Shown: positions 1 to 10,875, numbered from the stretch's first letter. The stretch is 64,000 nt of DNA from Vibrio artabrorum (GCF_024347295.1 NZ_AP025458.1:620001-684000); one strand, 5' to 3'. Made by a program: numbers and translations. Notes: generated by a model from the letters alone, not told the origin.

Positions 1-692
1 AGCTTCGTTACCATTTTGTTGGCTTCGATGTGGTTCTTAATTTCATCCGCTTCTAGTTCTTGTTTCTTAACTCGAACAATACCGCCGTCTTCTTGGATAG
101 ATTTTAATTCTGCTTCATCAAGTAGAGTGATACCTTGAGGTGTTTCGCCTGACTTCACCCATTCAGTTAACGTTGTTTCAATCGCTTGCTCAGGAATCGC
201 CGGTACTACGGGGAGGCTGCCCATCGTTTTACGTAACAATGCCAATACATCTTCCGCTTTTTTGTAGCTGCTTGCATCAACCACGATAAAGCCTTCTTTC
301 GGCATGATCAGCGCGTAAGTGAAGTTACTGCGGCTGAAAGCTCGAGGAAGTAGATCAATGATGATGTCTTCTTTTAGGCTGTCTTTTTCTTTCTTTTTCA
401 GAGGTGTTCCGGACTCTGCCTCCAGCGTTTCTACTTTTGCATTCAATGAGTCTTTGATCACAGAAGCTGGCAGCATTTTCTCTTCTTTCTTTGCACAGAT
501 TAGAATGCGGTTTTCTGATACGTGCGTCATCATATCGCCGTGTCGCCCCATCGCATTTACCCAACCAAACTTCTGTTTGTCTTGGCTACCACAAGGGGTA
601 AAACGGAACTCTTCAAGTTGTTTCTCTAGCTGATCTGCGTTGAAGTCTATATCACGATTAAAGCGATAGACGAGGCAATTCTTAAACCACAT
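1..692 (-). CDS. rdgC: RdgC, recombination-associated protein (C-terminal end outside window)
   Basis: Read on the minus strand from an ATG at 692-690, the protein begins [14 protein letters not shown], the characteristic RdgC N-terminus. About 230 codons are visible and the frame runs off the left edge, so roughly a quarter of a typical 300-residue RdgC is missing from view. RdgC is a ring-shaped nucleoid-associated DNA-binding protein that limits RecA activity. It is divergent from phoB. The assignment rests on the N-terminal signature and the fully open frame. Confidence 0.9.
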   Translation of the reverse strand, partial: MWFKNCLVYRFNRDIDFNADQLEKQLEEFRFTPCGSQDKQKFGWVNAMGRHGDMMTHVSENRILICAKKEEKMLPASVIKDSLNAKVETLEAESGTPLKKKEKDSLKEDIIIDLLPRAFSRSNFTYALIMPKEGFIVVDASSYKKAEDVLALLRKTMGSLPVVPAIPEQAIETTLTEWVKSGETPQGITLLDEAELKSIQEDGGIVRVKKQELEADEIKNHIEANKMVTK

Positions 693-816
693 AAATATTA
701 CTCATACCTTTATCTGAAGACGCTCATCATAGGAGATTTCGCTCCATTTGTCTTTTACCTGTAATAAAAATTAAAAGTGAAATGTTTGAGACAGTTATAT
801 GAAAATTTGTTTTCAA

Positions 817-850
817 AGGTCACAAAAGTGTCATAATTAAACCAGATAAT
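817..850 (+). promoter_or_regulatory. Pho box and -10 of phoB
   Basis: The 18-mer at 817-834 (AGGTCACAAAAGTGTCAT) matches 14 of 18 positions of the E. coli-type Pho box, two TGTCA-like 7-mers separated by an A/T tetramer. A GATAAT hexamer at 845-850 lies at the spacing expected when PhoB replaces sigma contacts at -35. phoB starts 36 bp further on, so autoregulation is inferred. Confidence 0.6.
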
Positions 851-885
851 GCAATGCGTTGATTAAATACTAAGGCTATTCAATT

Positions 886-1575
886 ATGTCGAGAAGGATT
901 CTGGTCGTTGAAGATGAAGCACCTATTCGTGAGATGCTGTGTTTCGTGCTTGAACAAAAAGGCTACCAAGCAGTCGAGGCTGAAGATTACGATACAGCAG
1001 TAAACAAGCTATGTGAACCTTTCCCAGATCTAGTATTACTAGATTGGATGCTACCAGGTGGTAGCGGGATAAACTTTATCAAGCACATGAAGCGTGAAGA
1101 GTTAACTCGCAACATTCCTGTGGTGATGCTAACGGCTCGTGGCGAAGAAGAAGATAAGGTGCGTGGTTTAGAAGTGGGCGCTGATGACTACATTACTAAG
1201 CCATTTTCACCAAAAGAACTTGTCGCTCGTCTGAAAGCGGTGATTCGCCGTGTGACACCGACGGCATTGGAAGACGTGATTGATGTACAAGGTCTTAAAT
1301 TAGACCCTGTATCTCACCGCGTTACCGCAAGCGAAGGTCCTGTTGATATGGGGCCAACAGAGTTCAAAATGTTGCACTTCTTTATGACACACCAAGAGCG
1401 TGTATACAGTCGAGAGCAACTTCTGAATAACGTTTGGGGTACCAATGTTTATGTGGAAGATCGTACGGTTGATGTGCACATTCGACGTCTGCGTAAAGCG
1501 CTTGAATCAGCCGGTCATGATAAGCTAATCCAAACGGTTCGCGGCGCGGGCTACCGTTTTTCTACAAAAGCTTAG
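886..1575 (+). CDS. phoB: PhoB, phosphate regulon response regulator
   Basis: A 229-residue OmpR/PhoB-family regulator. The receiver domain (about 1-120) has the acidic pair D10/E11, the phospho-acceptor D53 in LLDWMLP, and a conserved Lys in [10 protein letters not shown]. The C-terminal winged helix (about 130-229) carries the recognition-helix region [15 protein letters not shown]. It is phosphorylated by PhoR and activates phosphate-scavenging genes. It is followed 33 bp later by phoR and preceded by a Pho box. Confidence 0.97.
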   Translation: MSRRILVVEDEAPIREMLCFVLEQKGYQAVEAEDYDTAVNKLCEPFPDLVLLDWMLPGGSGINFIKHMKREELTRNIPVVMLTARGEEEDKVRGLEVGADDYITKPFSPKELVARLKAVIRRVTPTALEDVIDVQGLKLDPVSHRVTASEGPVDMGPTEFKMLHFFMTHQERVYSREQLLNNVWGTNVYVEDRTVDVHIRRLRKALESAGHDKLIQTVRGAGYRFSTKA

Positions 1576-1608
1576 TGTGGCTTCGCTACCCAGTTTACGG
1601 AGTCCTGA

Positions 1609-2907
1609 ATGGTTGAAAAGTTAACCTGGAAAAAGCTGGCTTGGGAGCTGGCTTTTTTTTACGCACCTTGGGTTTTAGTCGGATGGATATTCGGCTACCT
1701 ACCTTGGTTACTGCTGGCTGCTACGGTATTGCAGCTCGGCTGGCATCTACATAATCAAATGCGTTTGTCCGCATGGTTGTGGGATGAGAAGCGTCTAACG
1801 CCACCATCAGGTTCTGGGAATTGGGAGTCTCTGTTCAACGGTATTTATCGTATGCAGCAGAGACAGCGTCGCAAACGTAAAGAGCTGACCAACCTGATCC
1901 GCCGTTTCAGAAACGGTGCCGAATCCCTTCCTGATGCTGTTGTGGTATTTCGCGGTGAAGGCAATATCGTTTGGTGTAACAAGCTTGCTCAGTATTTACT
2001 TGGGTTTCGCTGGCCAGACGATTCAGGGCAACCGATTTCTAACTTGATCCGCACGCCGGACTTTATCAAGTATCTTAATAAACAAGATTTTTCAGAACCG
2101 TTAGAGATGCCTTCGCCGCTTAACGTGGAACGTATGCTTGAGCTTCGTATTGTGCCGTATACCGAGGGTGAACATCTAATGGTGGTACGTGATGTTACTC
2201 AGCTAAAACAGCTAGAAGGCATGCGTCGTAATTTCTTTGCCAATGTCTCTCACGAACTGCGTACGCCAATGACTGTACTTCAGGGCTACCTTGAAATGAC
2301 GGAAGATCCAGACATGATCGTTGGTCCTATGTGGCCTAAGGCTCATGGTGTGATGACCGAGCAACTGAATCGCATGAACAGCCTGGTTAATCAGCTTCTA
2401 ACGCTTTCAAAAATCGAAGCAGCGCCGATGCATGAGTTGGATGAAGTCGTCAATGTTCCCGCGATGTTAGAAGTACTTGAGAAGGAAGCGGCAAGTTTAA
2501 GTGGCGATCGTGAACATAAACTTGAGTTTGATATTGATAGGAGTTTATGCGTCTTCGCTGATGAAGATCAGTTAAGAAGTGCAATATCGAATTTGGTTTA
2601 TAACGCCGTGAAATACACACCACCGGGTGCAACAATTAAGGTGCGTTGGTACCAAACGAGTCAAGGGGCTCATTTGGATGTGTCAGACACCGGAGACGGT
2701 ATCGAGCCACAGCATTTACATCGACTCACTGAACGTTTCTATCGCGTAGATAAAGCACGCTCACGCGATACTGGTGGCAGTGGTCTTGGCTTGGCAATTG
2801 TGAAACATGCGCTGAGTCACCATGATTCGCATTTAGAAATTCAAAGTGAAGTAGGTGTCGGTAGTCGATTCCATTTCACATTGCCAAACCGACTGACAGT
2901 ATCATGA
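1609..2907 (+). CDS. phoR: PhoR, phosphate sensor histidine kinase
   Basis: A 432-residue membrane kinase. Two hydrophobic segments lie near residues 15-45, a PAS-like region spans about 105-200, the dimerisation box VSHELRTP has the phospho-accepting His at 215, and the ATPase domain has the N box [11 protein letters not shown] and G boxes DTGDGI and [11 protein letters not shown]. It phosphorylates or dephosphorylates PhoB according to transport by the Pst system and PhoU. The ATGA junction at 2904-2907 overlaps the start of pstS, so the two are translationally coupled. Confidence 0.96.
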   Translation: MVEKLTWKKLAWELAFFYAPWVLVGWIFGYLPWLLLAATVLQLGWHLHNQMRLSAWLWDEKRLTPPSGSGNWESLFNGIYRMQQRQRRKRKELTNLIRRFRNGAESLPDAVVVFRGEGNIVWCNKLAQYLLGFRWPDDSGQPISNLIRTPDFIKYLNKQDFSEPLEMPSPLNVERMLELRIVPYTEGEHLMVVRDVTQLKQLEGMRRNFFANVSHELRTPMTVLQGYLEMTEDPDMIVGPMWPKAHGVMTEQLNRMNSLVNQLLTLSKIEAAPMHELDEVVNVPAMLEVLEKEAASLSGDREHKLEFDIDRSLCVFADEDQLRSAISNLVYNAVKYTPPGATIKVRWYQTSQGAHLDVSDTGDGIEPQHLHRLTERFYRVDKARSRDTGGSGLGLAIVKHALSHHDSHLEIQSEVGVGSRFHFTLPNRLTVS

Positions 2908-3881
2908 GTTGTTTGATACGTAGGATGCGTTTCCCTGCCAGCTCATTGCTCGCGTTTGTTTTAGCAACCTCTGTTCATGCCGAACAGAGTGTCGACTCTC
3001 TGCCTGATTACGCTAAGGTTTCGGGGGTTTCTGGGAGCTTATTATCGGTGGGTTCGGATACCTTGGCCGGTATGACGACATTATGGATGGAAGAGTTCAA
3101 ATCTTACTACCCGAATGTGAACGCCCAAGTTCAAGCATCTGGTTCTTCCACCGCTCCTCCTGCTTTAACGGAAGGAACGGCTCAGCTTGGACCTATGAGT
3201 CGTCCAATGCGTCTACGAGAAGTTGAAGCGTTTGAAAGAGTGCATGGCTATAAGCCGACAGCGCTGCGAGTCGCTATCGATGCGATTGGCCTTTTTGTGC
3301 ATCGTGATAACCCCATTGAAGGGCTAAACTTTCGTCAGATCGATGGCATATTTTCTGAAACATTGCGTTGCGGTGGTGTTAAACATATCGAAAGCTGGCA
3401 AGCGTTAGGCATTAAACAACCTTGGGCGAAACATCGCTTCCAGCTGTTTGGTCGAAACTCTGTTTCTGGTACCTATGGTTACTTTAAGCAGAACGCTTTG
3501 TGTGGCGGTGATTTCAAAAATAGAGTCAATGAGCAGCCTGGTTCTGCTTCTGTCGTTCAATCTGTCGCATCGTCAATCAGTGGGATAGGTTACTCGGGGA
3601 TTGGTTATCGAGTTGCGGGCGTAAAATTAATTCCGATTGCGGAACGAGGTTCACAATACGTTCAACCAACTCGCGCCAACATTTTGAGTGGTGATTATCC
3701 ATTATCGCGTTTTTTATATGTCTATGTTAACAAGCACCCTGACAAGCCGCTTTCTCCTATAGAGAGAGAGTTCCTCACTTTTATTTTCTCTAAGCAAGGC
3801 CAGAAGCTGGTAGAGGAAGACGGCTATCTGGCGATACCACCGAAGTTTGCAAAGCAAGAGTTGGCAAAGATCGGGCTATAA
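2904..3881 (+). CDS. pstS: PstS-type phosphate-binding periplasmic protein
   Basis: A 325-residue exported binding protein. A signal peptide (about residues 8-26, ending near VHAEQS) precedes a PstS-like fold with the phosphate-site signatures [16 protein letters not shown] and [12 protein letters not shown]. It captures phosphate in the periplasm and delivers it to PstC/PstA. It overlaps phoR by 4 bp, so it is expressed with phoBR, whereas pstC has its own Pho box. A shorter start at M8 (MRFPASSL) is possible. Confidence 0.93.
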   Translation: MSCLIRRMRFPASSLLAFVLATSVHAEQSVDSLPDYAKVSGVSGSLLSVGSDTLAGMTTLWMEEFKSYYPNVNAQVQASGSSTAPPALTEGTAQLGPMSRPMRLREVEAFERVHGYKPTALRVAIDAIGLFVHRDNPIEGLNFRQIDGIFSETLRCGGVKHIESWQALGIKQPWAKHRFQLFGRNSVSGTYGYFKQNALCGGDFKNRVNEQPGSASVVQSVASSISGIGYSGIGYRVAGVKLIPIAERGSQYVQPTRANILSGDYPLSRFLYVYVNKHPDKPLSPIEREFLTFIFSKQGQKLVEEDGYLAIPPKFAKQELAKIGL

Positions 3882-4039
3882 GGCTTGCTCACGAGTACCG
3901 CAGCCTGCTCTACAGAAACTCGACGAATCAGCTACACATGACGGGTTCTTTTTATTGAATGATATTCATCCTGTCTGTGGTTTTATTTTAAGTAATAGGG
4001 TTAATAAACTTGTTATTAGTTTCAGTTGTTTAACGTTAC

Positions 4040-4074
4040 TTGTAATATAACTGTCATCTAAAGTACATATTATG
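4040..4074 (+). promoter_or_regulatory. Pho box and -10 of pstCAB-phoU
   Basis: TTGTAATATAACTGTCAT at 4040-4057 is a very good match to the Pho box consensus, with its second half perfect. A TATTAT hexamer at 4069-4074 is the likely -10. pstC starts at 4103. The site lies inside the pstS-pstC gap, so it should drive pstC, pstA, pstB and phoU separately from phoBR-pstS. Confidence 0.75.
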
Positions 4075-4102
4075 TCAGTAGCTAGAAAAGGTAGATAAAC
4101 AG

Positions 4103-6319
4103 ATGGCTTTAGCCCAATTTTCATTGAAAGAACGTGATAAAAAAAGATGGTTGAAAGATCGTCTCGTTCGTTTTTCAGTGACATGTGGTGGTGTCAGTGT
4201 TTTAGCCGCTTTGGTATTGATCTTTGTTTATTTGGCCATCGTCATTTTACCGATTTTTTCTGACACTGGATTAGAGACAAAACAGGCCGTTAAAACCGTT
4301 AGCGTAGACAAGCCGATTGCTTTATCCGTTGATGAGTACGGTCAACATGCATTCACCATCGAAAAATCAGGCTTGGTACAATTTTGGGATTTAGGTACTC
4401 AAAATACACGCCCTTACTTTGAGCTTAATGTAGCAAGTAACCCCATCGCCTTTTCTCGAAATACCCCCTCTGAAAACTGGTTCGCCTTTGCTGATAGTGC
4501 CAGTCATATCACCCTGTTTTCTCCAGAGTATAGTGTGCCCGTATTGCAAAATGGCGGACATAAGAAGCCAAAAGTCGAGAAAATCACGCTATCTGCCCCA
4601 TTCTTGAATGATAAACTATCTAATGAGGCGACGATTGCGCAGTTCGCATTCTCTAAAAGTGGACGTGAACTCACCGTTGTTGCTCAGTTAACTGACCAGC
4701 GTCTCCTTGTTAAGTGGTATCAAAGAGATCTTGCTGGTGGGTATGTTTTTAAGAAAAGCCAATGGCTATCGGACAAGTTCGGTTTACAACAACAGTTATT
4801 AGCGACACCTGATGGGCAAACGTTATATTTAAGATCTCAATCAGATTTGGTGGTATTGAAACTAACGGAAGTGGGGTTCATTGTTCGTGAAGTGATTGAT
4901 CTTAGTTTGAATGACGCGAAGCACGCAGTGAAAAGTATCAACTTATTATCTGGTGCATATTCTCTGTTGGTAACGCATCAAGATGGACAGGTTTCCCAAT
5001 GGTTTGATGTACTAAAAAATAAAAAACGCAGCCTGACCCATATCCGTGATTTTCAGCTCGCGGAAGAAGTGCAATTTATTTTGCCAGATACTTACCGAAA
5101 AGGTTTCTACAGTTTCTATAAGAATGGCACGTTACAAAGCCATTATACGACCAGTGAAAAGCTCTCTTTATTTGAACGAGCATTTGATAAATCACCACAA
5201 TTAGCCGCCATGTCCGCTAATGAATTGCATTTGGCGACACTTATCGATGACAAAATCAGCGTGGCTAAGGTCGACAATGAATATCCAGAGATTTCATTTT
5301 CATCGCTCTGGCAAAAAGTGTGGTATGAAAGTTACCCAGAGCCTCAATATGTTTGGCAATCAACGTCGGCTAATGATAATTTTGAAGAGAAATTCAGTTT
5401 AGTTCCGATCACTTTTGGGACCATCAAGGCCGCTCTGTTTGCCATGATGTTTGCCGTACCTGTTGCGGTGCTCGGGGCCATTTATACCGCCTATTTTATG
5501 TCTCCACGAATGCGAAGAGTGGTCAAACCTTCAATTGAACTTATGGAAGCCTTACCGACGGTTATTATTGGTTTTTTGGCTGGGCTTTGGTTTGCCCCTA
5601 TCGTTGAAACCCATTTGACGGCTGTTTTTTCATTAATGGTGTTGCTGCCATTGAGTACATTAGTTTCTGGGCTGGCTTGGTTCTGTTTGCCAAAGATAGT
5701 AACGAGTCGTTTTTCTAATGGTTGGCATGCGCTGATCTTGATCCCGGTATTGGTGATTACGGTGGTGGCCGTCTTTGCGGGTGGCAACAGTATCGAAGCG
5801 CTGCTGTTTAATGGTGATATTCGAACTTTCTTGGCCAGTTATGGCATCGACTTTGACCAACGTAACGCGTTAGTCGTTGGTTTTGCTATGGGGTTTGCGA
5901 TTATTCCTACCATCTTCACTATTGCAGAAGATGCGATTTTTTCCGTACCTAAACACTTATCCGATGGCTCATTAGCGTTGGGAGCAACAGCGTGGCAGAC
6001 CCTGATTCATGTCGTATTACTTACGGCGAGTCCAGGTATATTCTCAGCTATTATGATGGGATTAGGGCGTGCTGTTGGCGAAACGATGATTGTATTGATG
6101 GCGACCGGCAATACGCCAATCCTTGATTGGAATATTTTGGAAGGGATGAGAACATTATCGGCAACGATTGCCGTCGAATTACCAGAGTCAGAAGTGGGAG
6201 GCTCTCACTTCCGTTTACTGTTCTTAGCGGCACTCTTGCTGTTTATTTTCACGTTCGCAGTCAACTCAGTCGCAGAGTGGGTTAGACAAAGACTGAGAGA
6301 TAAATATCGTGCGCTGTAG
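4103..6319 (+). CDS. pstC: PstC, phosphate ABC permease with large N-terminal insert
   Basis: A 738-residue permease, more than twice the usual 310-330. One membrane segment near residues 30-55 is followed by about 370 residues predicted to be soluble, with beta-propeller-like repeats (for example GLVQFWDLGT and DGQVSQWFDV). The usual MetI-type permease domain occupies about 435-738, with the EAA loop around LSDGSLALGATAWQTL and the AVGETMIVLMA segment. It forms the channel with PstA, driven by PstB. The insert resembles the long PstC forms seen in Vibrio and Shewanella; its role is unknown to me. Confidence 0.93.
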   Translation: MALAQFSLKERDKKRWLKDRLVRFSVTCGGVSVLAALVLIFVYLAIVILPIFSDTGLETKQAVKTVSVDKPIALSVDEYGQHAFTIEKSGLVQFWDLGTQNTRPYFELNVASNPIAFSRNTPSENWFAFADSASHITLFSPEYSVPVLQNGGHKKPKVEKITLSAPFLNDKLSNEATIAQFAFSKSGRELTVVAQLTDQRLLVKWYQRDLAGGYVFKKSQWLSDKFGLQQQLLATPDGQTLYLRSQSDLVVLKLTEVGFIVREVIDLSLNDAKHAVKSINLLSGAYSLLVTHQDGQVSQWFDVLKNKKRSLTHIRDFQLAEEVQFILPDTYRKGFYSFYKNGTLQSHYTTSEKLSLFERAFDKSPQLAAMSANELHLATLIDDKISVAKVDNEYPEISFSSLWQKVWYESYPEPQYVWQSTSANDNFEEKFSLVPITFGTIKAALFAMMFAVPVAVLGAIYTAYFMSPRMRRVVKPSIELMEALPTVIIGFLAGLWFAPIVETHLTAVFSLMVLLPLSTLVSGLAWFCLPKIVTSRFSNGWHALILIPVLVITVVAVFAGGNSIEALLFNGDIRTFLASYGIDFDQRNALVVGFAMGFAIIPTIFTIAEDAIFSVPKHLSDGSLALGATAWQTLIHVVLLTASPGIFSAIMMGLGRAVGETMIVLMATGNTPILDWNILEGMRTLSATIAVELPESEVGGSHFRLLFLAALLLFIFTFAVNSVAEWVRQRLRDKYRAL

Positions 6320-6427
6320 TTTTATAGGTTTCCCTCAATGTGTCTCAATGGCTTTTCGTTATTTGGCTAGCGTACCTCGTGAGCTAGGCTATTTCTTGGT
6401 TTCAGCATACCAAGAGCAGGGGCGTTG

Positions 6428-8140
6428 ATGATGAATAAACTGAAGTCATTATTATCTTGGGTTAAATCTGGCTCTCCATGGATTTGGTTAACGGGTGGGG
6501 CGGTGAGTATTAGTATGCTTTCTGTTCTTGGCCTAATGTTACTGATTGGCTGGAAAGGGTTAACCTACTTTTGGCCGGCCCCTTTGTATCAATGGCATGT
6601 TGACTCTAAAGAGCGCTCGCTGGTTGTTGATCTTGACAAAATGGTGTCGAAGCAAGATGTGCTGGTAGGTCAGTTGTATGAGCGAAAGTACATTCCGATC
6701 GAGCAAGTACCACAAGTGCATGATCTTTTGTCTCCTCAAAATCTATCCATGGGACTAATACAGCGATTAAGCATCAAAGTCGGCAACAGAGAGCTTTATC
6801 CGGCTGATTTTGTTTCAATACTGGATATTAACTTACGAGAGCCCACAACTCCGCCTGAGTGGGCGGTGATTGAGCGAAGTCGAGGAGGGGATTTCTTTGG
6901 TAAACCGGTTGGTTTTAAAACGGCTTCAGGAACATTCTATTCGAACATTGATCAAAAGCTAGAAGACGGCTTGTTGTTTGCTGATTCGCTTCGTGAAGAA
7001 ACATCACGCGTTGTCAATCAAGAGATCAGCAATGTGAGTTGGCAATTAGAAAACCTGCGTTTAGAAAAGCGTAAACTAGAACTCAATGAGTCTGTTAGTG
7101 ATGACTATCTTAAAACGTATACAGAAACCAAACTCAAATTACAGCACCAATTAGACGATGCTGAAATCAAGTTAGAGCATCTCAGAACACAACTAAATGT
7201 CGAAAGTTTGCTTGTTGAAGATATGACTGGTAAGCAGGTTGAGATACCACTCAGTCATATATTGGACTATTGGTATCCCAATAAGATGTCTTACCTTGAA
7301 AAAGTAGGGCATTGGGGGAAGCAAGTGTGGAAGTTTGTATCTGAAAACCCCCGAGATTCGAACTCTGAAGGTGGTGTTTTCCCAGCCATTTTTGGTACCG
7401 TATTACTGGTGATATTAATGTCGATTGTTGTGATGCCTTTAGGGGTTGTTGCTGCGATCTATCTACATGAATACGCTCAAAGTAATGCATTAACCCGTTT
7501 AATTCGTATTGCGGTTATCAATTTAGCCGGGGTTCCGTCGATCGTTTATGGCGTTTTTGGTTTAGGCTTTTTCGTTTATACGATTGGTGGCTCTATCGAT
7601 AGCCTGTTTTATGCTGAGCGATTACCGGCTCCAACATTCGGTACGCCGGGGCTACTTTGGTCGGCTCTAACCTTAGCTGTATTGACACTTCCGGTTGTGA
7701 TTGTGACAACGGAAGAAGGTTTAACGCGAATTCCTAGCTCAGTGAGGCATGGCTCTTTGGCTCTCGGGGCCACTCAATTTGAGACGCTATGGCGAATTGT
7801 GTTACCGATGGCCAGCCCTGCCATTATTACGGGGTTAATCTTGGCGGTTGCGAGAGCTGCGGGTGAAGTGGCGCCATTAATGCTCGTGGGGGCGGTTAAG
7901 CTTGCCTCCAGTTTGCCTGTTGATGGTCAATTCCCCTACCTACACTTAGAACGAAAGTTCATGCATTTAGGTTTTCATATCTACGATGTGGGCTTTCAAA
8001 CCTCTAATATCGAAGCTGCTCGCCCTCTCGTTTATGCGACGTCATTTTTATTGGTTACAGTGATTGTTGGGTTGAATTTAACAGCCATTAATATTCGTAA
8101 TAACTTGCGTGAAAAATACCGAACCTTAGGACAAGATTAA
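6428..8140 (+). CDS. pstA: PstA, phosphate ABC permease with coiled-coil insert
   Basis: A 570-residue permease, about twice the E. coli length. A membrane segment near 20-45 is followed by a 270-residue soluble region that includes a long charged helical stretch (about 190-265, a likely coiled coil). The permease domain with EAA loop RHGSLALGATQFETL follows. The ATG at 6428 is chosen because AGGGG lies 5 bp upstream; another ATG follows immediately. Its stop abuts the pstB start. Paired large inserts in PstC and PstA suggest they contact each other. Confidence 0.93.
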   Translation: MMNKLKSLLSWVKSGSPWIWLTGGAVSISMLSVLGLMLLIGWKGLTYFWPAPLYQWHVDSKERSLVVDLDKMVSKQDVLVGQLYERKYIPIEQVPQVHDLLSPQNLSMGLIQRLSIKVGNRELYPADFVSILDINLREPTTPPEWAVIERSRGGDFFGKPVGFKTASGTFYSNIDQKLEDGLLFADSLREETSRVVNQEISNVSWQLENLRLEKRKLELNESVSDDYLKTYTETKLKLQHQLDDAEIKLEHLRTQLNVESLLVEDMTGKQVEIPLSHILDYWYPNKMSYLEKVGHWGKQVWKFVSENPRDSNSEGGVFPAIFGTVLLVILMSIVVMPLGVVAAIYLHEYAQSNALTRLIRIAVINLAGVPSIVYGVFGLGFFVYTIGGSIDSLFYAERLPAPTFGTPGLLWSALTLAVLTLPVVIVTTEEGLTRIPSSVRHGSLALGATQFETLWRIVLPMASPAIITGLILAVARAAGEVAPLMLVGAVKLASSLPVDGQFPYLHLERKFMHLGFHIYDVGFQTSNIEAARPLVYATSFLLVTVIVGLNLTAINIRNNLREKYRTLGQD

Positions 8141-8959
8141 ATGTTCTCGATTAATGAAACTTTGGGTTACCAAGCACCACTTGATGTTAATAACCTAACC
8201 GATGAGCAGACGGCTATCTCTATTGAAGGGTTGAATCTTTATTATAAAGAGAGCCAAGCGCTTGATGATATCTCCATGCAAATACCGAAAGGGCAAGTAA
8301 CGGCTTTTATCGGTCCATCTGGGTGTGGTAAGTCAACCTTGTTGCGCTGCATTAATCGAATGAACGATTTAGTTGAGGGCTGTAAGGTTTCAGGGAAAGT
8401 GAAGCTGCATGGTAAGAATGTGTACCACCCTAAGGTTGATGTTGCTACGTTGAGACGTCGAGTTGGAATGGTTTTCCAGCGCCCGAATCCCTTTCCTAAA
8501 TCTATCTATGAGAATGTCGTTTATGGATTGAGGCTACAAGGCATGAGTAATCGGCGAGATCTGGATGACGCAGTTGAACGTTCTTTACGTGCCGCTGCAT
8601 TATGGGATGAAGTTAAAGACAGATTACATGAAAATGCATTTGGTCTATCAGGCGGTCAGCAGCAGCGTTTGGTTATCGCTCGTGCGGTCGCGATCGAACC
8701 AGAAGTTTTATTGTTAGACGAACCGACATCGGCACTCGATCCTATTTCTACTTTGACAATTGAAGAGCTGATCAATGATCTGAAAACACAGTACACAGTG
8801 GTTATTGTTACTCATAACATGCAGCAGGCCGCTCGCGTGAGTGACCACACGGCTTTTATCCATATGGGTAAGTTGATCGAGTACTCAGATACGGACTCAA
8901 TCTTCACGTCTCCATTGAAAAATCAAACAGAAGACTACATAACAGGTAGGTATGGCTAA
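8141..8959 (+). CDS. pstB: PstB, phosphate ABC transporter ATPase
   Basis: A 272-residue ATPase with Walker [13 protein letters not shown], the Q-loop in [11 protein letters not shown], the ABC signature LSGGQQQRL and Walker [13 protein letters not shown]. The RPNPFPKS sequence is diagnostic of PstB. It powers PstCA. The start codon immediately follows the pstA stop, with no intergenic base. Confidence 0.97.
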   Translation: MFSINETLGYQAPLDVNNLTDEQTAISIEGLNLYYKESQALDDISMQIPKGQVTAFIGPSGCGKSTLLRCINRMNDLVEGCKVSGKVKLHGKNVYHPKVDVATLRRRVGMVFQRPNPFPKSIYENVVYGLRLQGMSNRRDLDDAVERSLRAAALWDEVKDRLHENAFGLSGGQQQRLVIARAVAIEPEVLLLDEPTSALDPISTLTIEELINDLKTQYTVVIVTHNMQQAARVSDHTAFIHMGKLIEYSDTDSIFTSPLKNQTEDYITGRYG

Positions 8960-9036
8960 CCGTTTGGATTGGAGTCATCTAGAGCTAAGCCACTCTTATA
9001 TCAATGGCTTGTTTCATTTCTTTTCAAGGAGCTGAT

Positions 9037-9735
9037 ATGCATTTCGGTCGCCATATTTCAGGGCAATTCAATGTCGAACTAGAGTCGATCCGTACCCATG
9101 TACTGACCATGGGGGGATTGGTGGAGCAACAACTTTCTTTCGCGATGCAAGCGCTTCACAAAGACGATGTTGAGTTGGCGAAAAAAGTCATTCGTGACGA
9201 CCATAAAGTGAATGCAATGGAAGTGTCGATTGATGAGGCTTGCACGCGTATTATTGCCAAACGTCAGCCAACAGCGAAAGACCTACGTTTGATAATGGCG
9301 ATCATAAAAACCATTACTGATCTCGAAAGAATTGGTGATGTGGCTTCTAAGATTGCCCAAGGTGCGATAGATATTCCTTCAACGAAAGAGCAGAAGTTTC
9401 ATGTCTCTTTAGAGCCACTGTGTCGACAAGCGATCACTATGCTTCATCAGGTTTTAGATGCGTTTGCGCGAATGGATGTCGATGCTGCGGCTGAAGTGCA
9501 TAAGCTCGATGATAAGCTCGATGCGGAATACGAAGCCGTGATTCGTCAGTTGATGACTTACATGATGGAAGACCCTAAGAACATTCCTAACATCTTACAA
9601 GTGATGTGGTCTGCAAGGGCGATTGAGCGGGTGGGCGATCGTTGTCAGAATATTTGTGAATACATCATCTATTTCGTTAAAGGTAAAGATGTACGCCACC
9701 TAGGTGATCAAAGCCTAGATGACGCACTGAAGTGA
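9037..9735 (+). CDS. phoU: PhoU, phosphate signalling regulator
   Basis: The ATG at 9037 is preferred because AAGGAG lies 7 bp upstream; this gives 232 residues starting [11 protein letters not shown]. Two homologous three-helix repeats (about 15-115 and 120-225) each carry an acidic metal-binding ERIGD or ERVGD motif ([24 protein letters not shown]). PhoU links the Pst transporter to PhoR and keeps the kinase off when phosphate is plentiful. It is the last gene of the pst operon. Confidence 0.96.
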   Translation: MHFGRHISGQFNVELESIRTHVLTMGGLVEQQLSFAMQALHKDDVELAKKVIRDDHKVNAMEVSIDEACTRIIAKRQPTAKDLRLIMAIIKTITDLERIGDVASKIAQGAIDIPSTKEQKFHVSLEPLCRQAITMLHQVLDAFARMDVDAAAEVHKLDDKLDAEYEAVIRQLMTYMMEDPKNIPNILQVMWSARAIERVGDRCQNICEYIIYFVKGKDVRHLGDQSLDDALK

Positions 9736-9778
9736 TATGTTTATTGAGCTCATGCTCGTTTTTATTTACAACGCCTTT

Positions 9779-9834
9779 CTGTTATTGGTAAGAGTCATCT
9801 GTTATTGATAAGAGCTATCTGTTATCGATGAGAG
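9779..9834. repeat. Three tandem copies of a 20-bp repeat at the 3' end of cutC
   Basis: Units at 9779-9798, 9799-9818 and a partial 9819-9834 all begin CTGTTAT and share a GATAAGAG-like tail. The second and third units encode the last residues and stop codon of cutC on the minus strand. Confidence 0.75.
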
Positions 9835-10564
9835 CGGCCCTTACAGCGGATATCTTACTCGTGTCCGTCACGGGGATCTGATAATCATCAATGTCATCAC
9901 TGCCCATTTGAGCCTTCGAATTGTTTTCCATTAGGCTCGGTCTTGTCGATTTACCGGAAAGGTGAAGAGCAGGTACTTGAGTAGCGCTTTGAATCCTTTT
10001 GGCATTCGCAGCGTTAACACCAGCCCCCGCCATGATATCAATTCGTCCATCGGCTTGCTTGACCATTGCCGCCAATACATCGATGCCTTGCTCAGCATTC
10101 ACAGCAAACCCTGATGTTAGAACACGCTCACAGCCAAGTTCGATAATTCGTTCCAGTGCTACTTTATAATCCTGAAGTTGGTCAATGGCGCGGTGGAAGG
10201 TAATGCCTAATTTGAGTTGATGAGCCTTAGTTGCGAGGGTTTGCATCGTCGGCATGTCAATTTCCCCTTTCGGCGTTAATGCACCCAGTACTACCCCATT
10301 TAAACCGGCATCGGCAGCGGCTTGAATATCGTGAAGCATAGACATTACGTCATCGGCATCGAAAATGAAGTCGCCTTGTCTTGGTCTTATCATAGCGTAG
10401 ACCGGAACCGACGAAATTCGAGCTGCTTGCTTCATCATTCCGAAGCTTGGAGTTAATCCGCCAAGTGCTAATGACGAGCAAAGCTCAATTCGATTCGCAC
10501 CACCAGATAGGGCGTTATGCAGAGATTCTAAGTTATCGATACAGACTTCAATTTCGGTGTTCAT
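9815..10564 (-). CDS. cutC: CutC family protein
   Basis: A 249-residue TIM-barrel protein starting [15 protein letters not shown]. Family signatures are [31 protein letters not shown] and [14 protein letters not shown]. CutC was named for copper homeostasis, but its biochemical role is unsettled. It stands alone on the minus strand, convergent with phoU. Its last codons lie in a tandem repeat, so the C-terminus may vary between strains. Confidence 0.9.
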   Translation of the reverse strand: MNTEIEVCIDNLESLHNALSGGANRIELCSSLALGGLTPSFGMMKQAARISSVPVYAMIRPRQGDFIFDADDVMSMLHDIQAAADAGLNGVVLGALTPKGEIDMPTMQTLATKAHQLKLGITFHRAIDQLQDYKVALERIIELGCERVLTSGFAVNAEQGIDVLAAMVKQADGRIDIMAGAGVNAANAKRIQSATQVPALHLSGKSTRPSLMENNSKAQMGSDDIDDYQIPVTDTSKISAVRAALIDNR

Positions 10565-10724
10565 CGTGTTTATCCGTTTAAATAGATACTGATGAAATCA
10601 TAGCAATCTAGATACAGATATGAATAGGTGGTAGCAGAGGAAAATAGAGGTAAAGTTTGGGTTTAGCGCTACCTCAATTATGTATCACAAGAGACAGTTT
10701 AGGATGGAGGTTAGTGGGAAAACA

Positions 10725-10754
10725 AAAAGCCCGAAGCGTTAACTTCGGGCTTTT
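10725..10754 (-). terminator. Intrinsic terminator of the peroxiredoxin gene
   Basis: Perfect 12-bp arms AAAAGCCCGAAG (10725-10736) and CTTCGGGCTTTT (10743-10754) with a 6-base loop. It lies downstream of the minus-strand peroxiredoxin gene; symmetric A and T ends would let it work in both directions. Confidence 0.8.
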
Positions 10755-10875
10755 AATAGGACTTTACTTCTTAACTGATTGGCGGTGCGCTTTGCGCTAT
10801 TAGCTTATGCTTTATGTCTCTTTATAGAGAGTCTTCCAACCATTAACCCGTGTTGAGTTCGGGCTTAAGAGGTCA

